From a virus: a DNA stretch of 41,889 nucleotides. The position numbers were made by a program, and so were the translations under genes. The notes under the pieces were generated by a model. It did not search any database, was not told the origin of the DNA, and saw only the letters and a list, made by a program, of their open reading frames with translations. Location: the IMG/VR virus record IMGVR_UViG_3300031857_000434, positions 1-41,889 of that record; one strand, written 5' to 3'. Shown piece after piece: positions 1-6,275 of the stretch (positions are counted from its first letter, which is position 1; each line of letters opens with the position of its first letter).

Positions 1-15
1 TCACGGGCGGGGACC

Positions 16-35
16 GCCGGGGGTGCACCCCCGGC
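16..35. repeat. 20-bp perfect palindrome near left end
   Basis: GCCGGGGGTGCACCCCCGGC is its own reverse complement. It lies within 35 bp of the window end, opposite the HNH/terminase end, so a role near cos (binding of terminase or HNH protein, or a hairpin) is possible. That role is inference. Confidence 0.6.
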
Positions 36-268
36 CCCGTCCGGGCCGACGGCCGGCGAGGGTGACGGCCTGCAGGTCCGCGACGCCGACCCGCTGCAGG
101 ACGGCCCGACGTGGTCACGCTGCAGGACGGCCGTGCTCGAGGGCGCGCGCCATGCCGGCCCCGCTGCAGGGTGCCGACGTGGTCACCCTCGAGGGCGAGC
201 TAGTGCAGGCGGCCGACGTGCTCGAGCTGGCAGGACAGGACACGCCGAAAGAATGTCGCGCGTTCCTC

Positions 269-297
269 TTGCGCAATGTCTCCCATATGCCTAAGGT
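269..297 (+). promoter_or_regulatory. Left-arm rightward promoter
   Basis: TTGCGC at 269-274, a 17-bp spacer and TAAGGT at 292-297 fit a sigma-A type promoter with a TANNNT -10 box. The start point would be about 304, just upstream of the GTG at 343. The -10 box lies inside the operator at 288-303. The same TAAGGT -10 box is found in the cro-like promoter at 15205-15210. Confidence 0.6.
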
Positions 298-303
298 TAG
301 GCA
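288..303. promoter_or_regulatory. Putative repressor operator OL (left arm)
   Basis: TGCCTAAGGTTAGGCA is a 7-2-7 inverted repeat covering the -10 box. It differs at only two of 16 positions from TGCCCAAGGTTAGGCC (minus strand of 15282-15297, repressor promoter) and is close to TGCGTAAGGTTACCCA (minus strand of 15199-15214, cro-like promoter). Binding by the repressor encoded at 15299 is inferred. Confidence 0.6.
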
Positions 304-304
304 C

Positions 305-337
305 TAGGTGGACTGTCCACCTATGCGAGAGGAGACC
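305..337 (+). promoter_or_regulatory. Inverted repeat plus start-associated sequence, site 1
   Basis: A perfect 9-1-9 inverted repeat, TAGGTGGACTGTCCACCTA (305-323), is followed one base later by GCGAGAGGAGACC (325-337). The latter contains the ribosome-binding site of the gene at 343. The same IR plus GCGAGAGGAGA arrangement precedes the genes at 2379, 3138 and (minus strand) 10665. Confidence 0.7.
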
Positions 338-342
338 GCATC

Positions 343-753
343 GTGACTACCGATACCCCTACCGACCTACAAGCGCACGTTGACGCGTGGTGCGAAACGC
401 TCGAACTACCGTTCGCGCAACAGTGTGAAGATGGCGCGCTCGAGGCCTATGCCGACGCGCCCGAATGGCAGCGCCAGGACGCCGCGCGAGAATCTTTCGA
501 GGCCGGAATCCTTGAGGCCTATTGCGATGTCCGCATGTCGACACAATTCGGCACGCTGCAGCATGTCGGCCTATTGCTGACGTTCGGCGGCCCGAACGTC
601 CGCGCCGAGATCGATCCCGACGACGGCCGCATGGTGATCCGCGGCGCATGGTGGAACGAATCAGCCACGGCCTACGGGACCGCGTCGGAGGACGTCCGCG
701 AATGGTGCCAGCTCTACGCCGACGACGTCCGCGAAACATCGGGGGCGTTCTAA
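343..753 (+). CDS. Unknown left-arm protein, first gene of operon
   Basis: A 136-aa acidic soluble protein, rich in Trp, Tyr and Asp/Glu, with no motif I recognise. The GTG start is chosen because GGAG (331-334) is 8 nt upstream and the ORF follows promoter, operator and inverted repeat directly. No signal peptide or membrane segment is seen. The stop overlaps the next start (TAATG), so the two are probably translationally coupled. Leu codons are mainly CTA and CTC-before-Glu, unlike the rest of the genome. By position it is an early or lysogeny-regulated accessory gene. Confidence 0.75.
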   Translation: MTTDTPTDLQAHVDAWCETLELPFAQQCEDGALEAYADAPEWQRQDAARESFEAGILEAYCDVRMSTQFGTLQHVGLLLTFGGPNVRAEIDPDDGRMVIRGAWWNESATAYGTASEDVREWCQLYADDVRETSGAF

Positions 754-938
754 TGTCCCGCGCATTGCACGGCCGCCAGGACGGCCGCATCGATCTCGAG
801 GACGTCGGCGCGTGGTCGCTGATCGTCCTGTCTGTCGTTGCCATTGTGGCCGGCCTATTCATCGGGCAGGCGCGCAAGGCCGACCACCTATGCCGCGACG
901 GAATCGCGGCCTACTGCCAAGAGGAGACCCGGCCATGA
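753..938 (+). CDS. Small single-pass membrane protein
   Basis: 61 aa. Residues 19-40 (AWSLIVLSVVAIVAGLFIGQ) form one transmembrane helix, preceded by an acidic/polar N-terminus and followed by a short tail with two Cys. The ATG overlaps the preceding stop as TAATG, and its own stop overlaps the ATG of the next gene (ATGA). Size, topology and early position would suit a superinfection-exclusion or membrane-interfering protein, but nothing in the sequence proves this. Confidence 0.7.
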   Translation: MSRALHGRQDGRIDLEDVGAWSLIVLSVVAIVAGLFIGQARKADHLCRDGIAAYCQEETRP

Positions 939-1213
939 GCGTTACCTACCTAGACCCGGCCGACGTGGTCGACGTCATCGTGAATCGCGCCGCGCCCATC
1001 TATGGGCGCAACGTCGACGGATATGGGAGCAAGATTCCGACACGTTTCATGTTGCGCCTGCAGGACGGCCGCGCCCGACGTGTCTACGTCATGCAATACG
1101 CCAATAGCGGGAGCTGTTACGTCGTGGTCGGGGGCGAGGATCGATTCCTTCCGTCCGACCTCGAGCACGACATGATGGCGGCCGCGGCCCGGCAGGACGG
1201 GGGCGCGTCATGA
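935..1213 (+). CDS. Unknown 92-aa left-arm protein
   Basis: The protein starts MSVTYLDPADVV and looks like a small globular alpha/beta protein with a central basic stretch (LRLQDGRARRVYVMQYANSG). The ATG at 935 is preferred over a longer in-frame ORF because GAGGAG lies 9-14 nt upstream and the start overlaps the previous stop as ATGA. No known domain recognised. The stop overlaps the following gene by 4 bp. Confidence 0.7.
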   Translation: MSVTYLDPADVVDVIVNRAAPIYGRNVDGYGSKIPTRFMLRLQDGRARRVYVMQYANSGSCYVVVGGEDRFLPSDLEHDMMAAAARQDGGAS

Positions 1214-1779
1214 CGGCCCGCGACATCATTCACCTAACGGTGTGCGTCGACTGCTACATGATGTCGGCCAATGGTGAGGCCGAGACCGCGCCGGAAGGGT
1301 TCGGGGACCGTTACGCGGCAGGGTGCGCCGACCTAGGCGACGCGGGATATGGCATCCCGTTCCCGTCGTCCTGGCCCCGCGATGACGGGACCGAATGGCC
1401 CGACGACGACGTCGACCGCGGGATAGACCGCGAGAGGTTCTTTAGTTCCTCCCCGTGCGATCTATGCGGCGACGGCCTGGCGGGTGACCGCTATCCGGCG
1501 GCCGTATTCCTCGAGCGTGTCGCCGAACGTCCGCATGAATGGCGGACGGGACGCCTTACGGGCGCCACGACGTGCTCGAGGTGCGGCCTACTGCCGCTAG
1601 ACGCCGCGGACGCCGCGACGGAATGCAATCCGGGCGAACGGTGCCCAGCTTGCGGGTCACCCGTTGACTACTGCCAAGGGCACGGGGACATCGGCGACCC
1701 CTACGGGGCCGCGATCCTGGCGGACCACGACGACGGCCGGCACGCGCGGTGCCATTCCCTAGCGGGGTGCCAAGAGTGA
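1210..1779 (+). CDS. Cysteine-rich putative zinc-ribbon protein
   Basis: 189 aa with at least three Cys pairs: CVDC near residue 12, CDLC near 84, CSRC near 121 and CPAC near 143, then further Cys/His (CQGHGD, HARCHS) at the C-terminus. The spacing suggests two or more zinc-binding ribbons, common in small phage proteins that contact nucleic acid or protein. The N-terminus (HLTVCVDCYMMSANGE) resembles small Cys proteins of actinophages. The target is unknown. It is linked by 4-bp overlaps on both sides. Confidence 0.7.
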   Translation: MTARDIIHLTVCVDCYMMSANGEAETAPEGFGDRYAAGCADLGDAGYGIPFPSSWPRDDGTEWPDDDVDRGIDRERFFSSSPCDLCGDGLAGDRYPAAVFLERVAERPHEWRTGRLTGATTCSRCGLLPLDAADAATECNPGERCPACGSPVDYCQGHGDIGDPYGAAILADHDDGRHARCHSLAGCQE

Positions 1780-2351
1780 GCGCGATGAAGGAGCTGTACA
1801 CGGCCTGCCAGGACGCCTACGCCTACCTAACGCGGGCCGCGGCATGGTGGCCGAACGTCGACACGCTCGAGGGGGACGACCACGTCCGATACATCGGCGG
1901 GATGACGCTCGGATATGTCGAATGCGCGAAATGGGCCGAGGAGTCTGACGACGTCGCCGACGTCGGCCGCTATGGCTTGCGGAACGCGCCACTAGCGCCG
2001 GGCGAGGGTGCAGCGGTCGCGGCCTTGTGCGCGTCGTTCTACGTCAACAATGCGCGCGACCTATTGGGCTACGCGCCGTGGAAGGACGACGCCGGCCAAG
2101 CCGGACACGATCTGCACCTAACGCGCAACGGCCACGGCGCCGGATATTGGGACCGAAACTATCCGCGGACCACGCCGGCCGGCCGGGCCGGTGAACGCTT
2201 GAGCGAGAGTGCTCGAGCACTAGGGGAGACCTATCCCTACGTCGGCGACGACGGATACGCCTACAGCCTGGCAGGCGCGGTCCCGTTCGTGAGCGTGGCC
2301 GACGAATTGGCCGCGCGCACGTCCCGCAATGTCATTCACCCGCGCCGATAA
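1776..2351 (+). CDS. Conserved phage hypothetical (LTRNGHGAGYWDR motif)
   Basis: About 191 aa. A GTG at 1776 giving a GTGA overlap is preferred because neighbouring genes use the same coupling; the ATG at 1785 is the alternative. Residues near 116-130 read LHLTRNGHGAGYWDR and are followed by GERLSESARALGETYPYVGDDGYAY. I recognise this as a motif found in many unrelated tailed phages (HDFWLTRNGHGAGFWDR...YVGDDG) in proteins without known function. It is the most phage-like signature in the left arm. Confidence 0.75.
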   Translation: MSAMKELYTACQDAYAYLTRAAAWWPNVDTLEGDDHVRYIGGMTLGYVECAKWAEESDDVADVGRYGLRNAPLAPGEGAAVAALCASFYVNNARDLLGYAPWKDDAGQAGHDLHLTRNGHGAGYWDRNYPRTTPAGRAGERLSESARALGETYPYVGDDGYAYSLAGAVPFVSVADELAARTSRNVIHPRR

Positions 2352-2371
2352 TCGGCGCCCGCGAGAGGAGA
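2342..2371 (+). promoter_or_regulatory. Inverted repeat plus start-associated sequence, site 2
   Basis: GCGCCGAT-A-ATCGGCGC is a perfect 8-1-8 inverted repeat at 2342-2358 that includes the stop codon of the upstream gene. GCGAGAGGAGA follows 2 nt later at 2361-2371 and supplies the ribosome-binding site for the ATG at 2379. Confidence 0.7.
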
Positions 2372-2378
2372 TCGCATC

Positions 2379-3059
2379 ATGAGCACGATTGATCGCACGC
2401 TATACCGGCAGGCACGCGCGGCAGGCCTACGGCCGGAACGCGCGGCCTACCTATCCCGGCCGTTCCCGATGCCGGCCGACGACGCCGCGCTATGCAGCAT
2501 CCTGCAGGCCGTCGCCGACGACATGGTCGACCGCTATTCGTTCGCCTGCCTCGAGCTATCGGGCGACTTTCACGGCATCCCGTGGCGCGTGACCATGGCC
2601 GAAGATGAATGGGCCGACGCGGCCGAATGGCTAGGGACGTTCACGGATAACGACGGCCCCGACACGGTCCCGAATCCCTCGAGCTACGGCCGCTATGCCA
2701 CCTATGGCGCCTATGCGCGTTTCCGGCCGGCATACACGCTCGAGGAGCGATACCGGGGCGCACGCCGGGCCGGAATGACGCGGGACCGTGCACGCGCCGC
2801 AGCGCTCGAGGGTGCGGAACGGGATGCCGCTATGGCGGCCGAATATTCGGCCGTCGTGATTACCGTCGACATCGGCGACGGCCTGGCGCTCGAGTCTCTC
2901 GGCGACGTGACCACGGTCGACGTTCCCGGCTTGCCTTACGTCCTGCAGGACCGGGCGACCCGCTACGCCGTGCTCGAAGCTGTCGCCGACACGGCCGCTA
3001 ATGCCTTGTGGCAGTACCGGGCGCCGGCGCCGGGCCAGCTCGAGCTCATCGCGGTCTAG
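2379..3059 (+). CDS. Unknown 226-aa left-arm protein
   Basis: A soluble acidic protein. The N-terminus (YRQARAAGLRPERAAYLSRPF) and a second segment near residue 127 (YRGARRAGMTRDRARAAALEGA) have the same Y-R-x-A-R-x-A-G-x-x-x-x-R-A pattern, so it may contain two copies of a short helical unit. No catalytic motif is recognised. Nearly every Leu-Glu pair is written CTCGAG and most other Leu codons are CTA. Its start carries its own inverted repeat and GCGAGAGGAGA sequence, suggesting independent translational control. Confidence 0.7.
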   Translation: MSTIDRTLYRQARAAGLRPERAAYLSRPFPMPADDAALCSILQAVADDMVDRYSFACLELSGDFHGIPWRVTMAEDEWADAAEWLGTFTDNDGPDTVPNPSSYGRYATYGAYARFRPAYTLEERYRGARRAGMTRDRARAAALEGAERDAAMAAEYSAVVITVDIGDGLALESLGDVTTVDVPGLPYVLQDRATRYAVLEAVADTAANALWQYRAPAPGQLELIAV

Positions 3060-3101
3060 TGGCATTCCGTCGGCCGTCGGCATCACGTCGGCGGCCGGCG
3101 G

Positions 3102-3130
3102 TGCACTACTAGGTGCAATGCGAGAGGAGA
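3102..3130 (+). promoter_or_regulatory. Inverted repeat plus start-associated sequence, site 3
   Basis: TGCAC (3102-3106) and GTGCA (3113-3117) form a 5-6-5 inverted repeat, followed by GCGAGAGGAGA (3120-3130) and the ATG at 3138. It lies in the 78-bp gap after the 2379 gene. Confidence 0.65.
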
Positions 3131-3137
3131 CCCCGCA

Positions 3138-3596
3138 ATGAATACCGACACACTCGAGGGTAACGGCGTCGTCATGACGGCCGACCCGGACGACGTCGAC
3201 GCTGCAGGATGGCGCCGGCACGATGTCTGGCGAATCAATGCCGAGTCATCGGGCGCCTACGGCGACGACGCCGTAGGCCTGGCCTACGAATCGCGCTATT
3301 CGGCGCGGCAGGACCACGGCCCGTTCGTCGTGGTCGACGTGGCCTATTTCGCTGAGGCCTGCAGCACTACGAATCTGCCGGACGTGGTCGACGCCTACGT
3401 CGTGGAATGTCAGATAACGACGTCAACGTGTCACGATCTCGAGGACATCGGCGGGAGTGAGATCGATTGCACGATTGATTACCTACCGGCCGACGGCCTG
3501 TACCGATACACGCTCGAGGACGCCGAGAGGATCGCCCGGCGCTATGCCCTCGAGGACGAACGGTACAAGCTAGGCACGCCCGCGCACTACGCCTAG
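3138..3596 (+). CDS. Unknown 152-aa protein, last of left-arm operon
   Basis: Acidic soluble protein starting MNTDTLEGNGVV. Segments such as GPFVVVDVAYFAEAC and DAYVVECQITTSTCHDLEDIGG suggest a beta-rich fold. No domain recognised. It shares the CTA/CTCGAG codon pattern of its neighbours. A strong hairpin terminator begins 16 bp after its stop and closes the rightward operon. Confidence 0.7.
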   Translation: MNTDTLEGNGVVMTADPDDVDAAGWRRHDVWRINAESSGAYGDDAVGLAYESRYSARQDHGPFVVVDVAYFAEACSTTNLPDVVDAYVVECQITTSTCHDLEDIGGSEIDCTIDYLPADGLYRYTLEDAERIARRYALEDERYKLGTPAHYA

Positions 3597-3611
3597 ACCC
3601 GCTGCAGCGAC

Positions 3612-3648
3612 CTAGACCGTCGGCCCGATGTCCGGGCCGACGGTCTAG
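3612..3648 (+). terminator. Terminator of the left-arm operon
   Basis: A perfect 16-bp stem, CTAGACCGTCGGCCCG (3612-3627) pairing with 3633-3648, closes a 5-nt loop (atgtc). There is no T tract, as is common for terminators in high-GC hosts. It sits directly after the stop at 3596, facing the convergent leftward operon. Confidence 0.8.
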
Positions 3649-3912
3649 TCATGTCCGGGGCGATGTCCTGGCGCTCGAGCACGGCCTAGCGTCCGGGCCG
3701 ACGTCCTGCAGCGTGTCGACGTGGTCGGCCGCCGGCATCGTGGCCGACGTGCTCGAGGGCCGACGTCCTGCAGCTCGAGAGGGTCGCTGGCGCCTGCAGC
3801 CGGTCCCCTACCGATCGCTAGGTCGATATCGGTTGAGAGGTCAACCGACGGTCTATCACCCGATAGCCACCGGCCCCCTCCTGGGGGTGTGCCGATCGCC
3901 CCGGTCAGAGCT
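3649..3912. other. Convergent intergenic region, word-rich
   Basis: No supportable gene. It repeats the same words as the left end: CTGCAG (about 3706, 3768, 3795), CTCGAG (about 3673, 3752, 3773), GCCGACGT and GTCGACGTGGTC. The left arm is thus bracketed by similar noncoding sequence. Short ORFs here have no ribosome-binding site and low-complexity translations. Confidence 0.55.
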
Positions 3913-4008
3913 CCTAAACCGCCTAAACCGCAAAGAGCCCAAAGAGCCCAAAGAGCCCTAAACCGAAAAAAGGCCAATGAGCCCTAAACCGAGAAGGTCC
4001 AATGAGCC
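3913..4008. repeat. Compound 9-bp tandem repeat array
   Basis: CCTAAACCG occurs as a tandem pair (3913-3930). CAAAGAGCC follows three times (3931-3957), then CCTAAACCG again at 3957-3965 and 3983-3991, each followed by a CCAATGAGCC unit. A further CCTAAACCG plus CCAATGAGCCC unit lies at about 4321-4347, inside the 3' end of the glycosyltransferase gene. All units are multiples of three. The array lies just past the stop of the 4010-4186 gene and looks like slipped-strand expansion of the 3' sequence shared by the two leftward genes. Confidence 0.75.
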
Positions 4009-4009
4009 C

Positions 4010-4186
4010 TCAGAGATCGTCGACCGGCTCGAGGCCGTGCCAAGCGCGGGCCTCATTGCGCGTGGTCGGCGGGTCGTCGTCCTGGTGACAGAGACACGAG
4101 CACCACAGGCCGGCCAGGTCGCGGCCGGTGCACCAGCCGTCACCGCCAGGGCCACAGGCCGGGGAGAAGTAGTCCGACTCAGCCAT
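4010..4186 (-). CDS. Small cysteine-rich protein (zinc-ribbon-like)
   Basis: 58 aa. The start at 4186 (MAESDYFSPACGPGGDG) is chosen over a longer ORF because GGGAGGA lies 4 nt upstream. Cys residues in PACGPGGDGWC and LWCSCLCHQ could bind one zinc. Small proteins with a DGWCTGRDLAGLWCSC-like segment occur in actinophage early operons, without known function. It is the last gene of the leftward early operon, separated from the preceding glycosyltransferase gene by a terminator hairpin, so it may be expressed at a lower level or from its own promoter. Confidence 0.65.
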   Translation of the reverse strand: MAESDYFSPACGPGGDGWCTGRDLAGLWCSCLCHQDDDPPTTRNEARAWHGLEPVDDL

Positions 4187-4205
4187 TGAATCCTCCCGGT
4201 GACAC

Positions 4206-4253
4206 GACGAACCCCCGACCGCGAGAGGAGACTCGAGAAGCCGGGGGTTCGTC
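4206..4253 (-). terminator. Hairpin terminator after glycosyltransferase gene
   Basis: A 12-bp perfect stem (4206-4217 GACGAACCCCCG with 4242-4253) encloses a smaller CGAG/CTCG hairpin. The loop contains a + strand copy of GCGAGAGGAGA (4221-4231), the start-associated sequence seen before several genes, here without a gene start on that strand. It lies 54 bp past the 4308 stop and should attenuate leftward transcription; it may also work on rightward transcripts. Confidence 0.65.
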
Positions 4254-4307
4254 AAGGGACAGTTGTCCGAGAAACAAGGTAGCGCCTTACGTCGGGCAAC
4301 GCAAGCC

Positions 4308-5030
4308 TTACGGGGCAGCTCCTAAACCGCGCATGTCCAATGAGCCCACCGGCTCGCTCCACTTCTCCTTGAGCAGCTCGGTCATCGCCAGCGGGTTCAT
4401 GCGAGCGGCCCGGTATCGCTGGGCGAGCTCGCTGTTCGGCTGCCACCGATCGCTGCCGACGTCGCGCACGGCCTCGTGCCACAGGATCAGGGCTAAACCG
4501 GGGTGCCGGATGACCTCACCGAGCATGGCACGGCAGGCGTGGACGAAGGCGTCATCCTCACCGCCCCAACCTTGGAACCGCCAATCCTGTCCACCGGCTC
4601 GCCACCACGACTCCTTGAGCATGACGGCCGCCCCGCTCGTATGGGGCGCGGGCTCGCTCTTGTGCCTGCGAGGGGTATCCCCCACCCCTTCGGTGAGGTA
4701 GGCGGTCTCCTGCTCGTCGAGGTAAACGCCCTGGTCGAAGGGGAAGTGCAGCCGACCGTCGACCTGAGCCGCTGCGATGGCACGGTGCAGCATGTCCTCC
4801 GGCGGGATCGTGTCAGCGTCGGCCACCACGACCATCGTCGTCGTCGCCTGCGCGACCGCGAGGTTGCGCGAGGCGGCTCGGTTGAACTCCTCGCCGCCGG
4901 CATCGGCGGTCGAGATCGCGCACCCTGGCAACGCCGCGGAGTAGAAGGCGTCGACCGCCAAGAACGGCAGCAACCTCGAGGGCTGCTCACGCCAGGGGAT
5001 GCAGACGGTGACGTGCGAGTAGTCGGTCAT
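4308..5030 (-). CDS. GT-A fold glycosyltransferase
   Basis: 240 aa from MTDYSHVTVCIPW (start at 5030, overlapping the upstream stop as ATGA; the longer ORF has no ribosome-binding site). The N-terminus VTVCIPWRE, a D-x-D motif in VVVADADTIPPED (residues 71-73) and GWGGEDDAF near 154-162 match the two-domain pattern of family-2/galactosyltransferase-type enzymes that use a nucleotide sugar and a divalent metal. Next to a SAM methyltransferase it could modify a sugar on DNA, a virion protein or a host surface polymer. The acceptor cannot be read. No membrane segment is seen. Confidence 0.8.
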   Translation of the reverse strand: MTDYSHVTVCIPWREQPSRLLPFLAVDAFYSAALPGCAISTADAGGEEFNRAASRNLAVAQATTTMVVVADADTIPPEDMLHRAIAAAQVDGRLHFPFDQGVYLDEQETAYLTEGVGDTPRRHKSEPAPHTSGAAVMLKESWWRAGGQDWRFQGWGGEDDAFVHACRAMLGEVIRHPGLALILWHEAVRDVGSDRWQPNSELAQRYRAARMNPLAMTELLKEKWSEPVGSLDMRGLGAAP

Positions 5031-5149
5031 GCCCCCTGCTCCCGTCCGAGCTCGGCACAGTCCTCGCACGGCGAGTGCTGTTGATTCGTGACCTTGGACA
5101 ACTTCTCGCCACACAAGAAGCAATGAGTGAAGGCGTACCGCTTGCTCAT
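5027..5149 (-). CDS. 40-aa zinc-ribbon microprotein
   Basis: A short gene starting MSKRYAFTHCFLCGEKLS with Cys pairs CFLC (about residues 10-13) and CEDC (about 29-32), spaced as in a small zinc ribbon. Its ATG overlaps the methyltransferase stop (ATGA) and its own TGA overlaps the glycosyltransferase ATG, so it fills the gap exactly and is very likely translated. Function unknown; by position it may be a partner of the glycosyltransferase or methyltransferase. Confidence 0.7.
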   Translation of the reverse strand: MSKRYAFTHCFLCGEKLSKVTNQQHSPCEDCAELGREQGA

Positions 5150-5685
5150 GCGCGCCGCCAAAGGAACGCGGCCGTCACGTCGCCGACGACATGATCGACG
5201 ATGTCACCCGAGACGGGGAACGCCGCGAGCGCATCGTCGACCGACCATGTCGCCAGGTGCGCTTCGTGCTCATTGCCGTCGATGCACTCCTGCGGGTACT
5301 CACCGATCGGCAGGTTGAGCAGGACGTGGTCGGCGATGCGGCAGGCCTGGGCGATCATGGCGTAGCCCTCGGCCTTGGAGACGTGCTCGACGACGTCACC
5401 GAGGATGACAAGGTCGAAGTGGTGATGGGCACCGCCGAGCGCCTGGCGGGCATCGTCGATGACGACGACGTCGTAGAGATCGCGCAGCTTGTAGCGGTCG
5501 ACGTAGGGCTCGTGCACCTCGAGCGCGTACCAAAGCGAGGGCTCGCCCTCGCGGAAGGCACGGGCATAGGTGCCGCTGCCGGCCCCGACGTCGAGCACCT
5601 CAACGGTGCCGTCGATGTCGGCGACGATCTCCTCGTACTTGCCCTTGCACCATTCGCGGTGCTCCGGGTGGCTGGTGCCACTCAT
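5146..5685 (-). CDS. Class I SAM-dependent methyltransferase
   Basis: 179 aa. Start at 5685 (MSGTSHPEHREW) with GGAAGG 6 nt upstream, overlapping the tail of the previous gene. Motif I is VEVLDVGAGSGTYARAF (about 28-44), an acidic residue in WYALEVHEPYVDRY follows, then VVVIDDARQAL and LVILGDVVEHVSKAEG (post-I/motif IV region), as in small-molecule or sugar/protein methyltransferases. It lacks the DPPY or PCQ motifs of DNA methyltransferases. The substrate may be the sugar handled by the adjacent glycosyltransferase; that is inference. Confidence 0.8.
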   Translation of the reverse strand: MSGTSHPEHREWCKGKYEEIVADIDGTVEVLDVGAGSGTYARAFREGEPSLWYALEVHEPYVDRYKLRDLYDVVVIDDARQALGGAHHHFDLVILGDVVEHVSKAEGYAMIAQACRIADHVLLNLPIGEYPQECIDGNEHEAHLATWSVDDALAAFPVSGDIVDHVVGDVTAAFLWRRA

Positions 5686-5687
5686 GG

Positions 5688-6275
5688 TCATCCTTCCATC
5701 GCGCCAGCAAGAACACCGAGACGTTCTCGGGGCCATTGGGTCTTGCAACCGACGCAGAAGGCGTCGGCGGGGCCGTGGTCGTCGAGGTGGACGAGCACGG
5801 TTCCGTTGCGTGAGCACTCAGGGCACCGACCCCGAATGCGACGGGCGTGGTAGCGCCAGGACAGCGCGGCCTCGGCACGGTGACGAAGTGCACCGACCCG
5901 CACCGAGACATCGGTCAGGTCGTCGTCGGACAGCGGCTTGAGATTCCCGGCGATCAGACTCAGGTTCCCCTCGACGTCACGGCGGGGGCGCTGGGCCAAG
6001 GTGTCGACGACGATGCGCTTGACCTCGACCTCGACGGCGAGCAGCACCTCGAAGGGCTCCTCGACCACCGGAGGTCGGCTGCCCTTGACCCCGCTGCCGC
6101 CCTCGTCATGGGTCGGTGAGGAATGGGCCGCGGCACTACGGAGCTGGTCGATGAGGGAGTCGTGCGTCGACCTGTGTCGGCGGCCGTCGTCACACACCTC
6201 GACGTGCTCCCAGCGACGGGTCATCTTCCAGATGTCGTCGAGGAGGCCGCTCGTGGCGCTGTGGCGGTCGGTCAT
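5688..6275 (-). CDS. Conserved phage protein with C-terminal zinc ribbon
   Basis: 195 aa. The N-terminal half (LLDDIWKMTRRWEHVEV..STHDSLIDQLRSA) is helical. The C-terminal part has CPECSRNGTVLVHLDDHGP followed by CVGC, a two-knuckle zinc ribbon. Proteins of this layout are frequent in actinophage early operons, and I recall no assigned function. The start overlaps the preceding stop as ATGA. A role in DNA or RNA contact is possible from the ribbon only. Confidence 0.7.
   Translation of the reverse strand: MTDRHSATSGLLDDIWKMTRRWEHVEVCDDGRRHRSTHDSLIDQLRSAAAHSSPTHDEGGSGVKGSRPPVVEEPFEVLLAVEVEVKRIVVDTLAQRPRRDVEGNLSLIAGNLKPLSDDDLTDVSVRVGALRHRAEAALSWRYHARRIRGRCPECSRNGTVLVHLDDHGPADAFCVGCKTQWPRERLGVLAGAMEG

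Larger units (their letters stand above)
1..342. other. Left-end noncoding region with repeated words
   Basis: No credible gene is seen before the GTG at 343. The stretch to about 240 is built from recurring words: CTGCAGG (about 70, 92, 119, 162), CTCGAG (about 138, 189, 222) and GCCGACGT. It starts with a 20-bp perfect palindrome (16-35). The promoter, operator and leader structure of the left-arm operon occupy 269-337. The 10-mer CCGCCGGGGG at 14-23 is the reverse complement of CCCCCGGCGG at 41868-41877 near the other end, as might be expected near phage genome termini, but no terminus can be proven from sequence alone. Confidence 0.55.

Noticed and set aside
23-307. 94-aa + ORF at the left end
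   Set aside because: Translation is Arg/Pro/Ala low complexity, no Shine-Dalgarno, and it covers the palindrome and the promoter.
3913-4008. CRISPR-like array
   Set aside because: Units are 9 bp in direct tandem with no unique spacers of even length.
3645-4189. Several small ORFs on both strands between the convergent operons
   Set aside because: They translate repeats and hairpins (for example RALWALWAL) and lack ribosome-binding sites. Only the 4010-4186 minus ORF has one.
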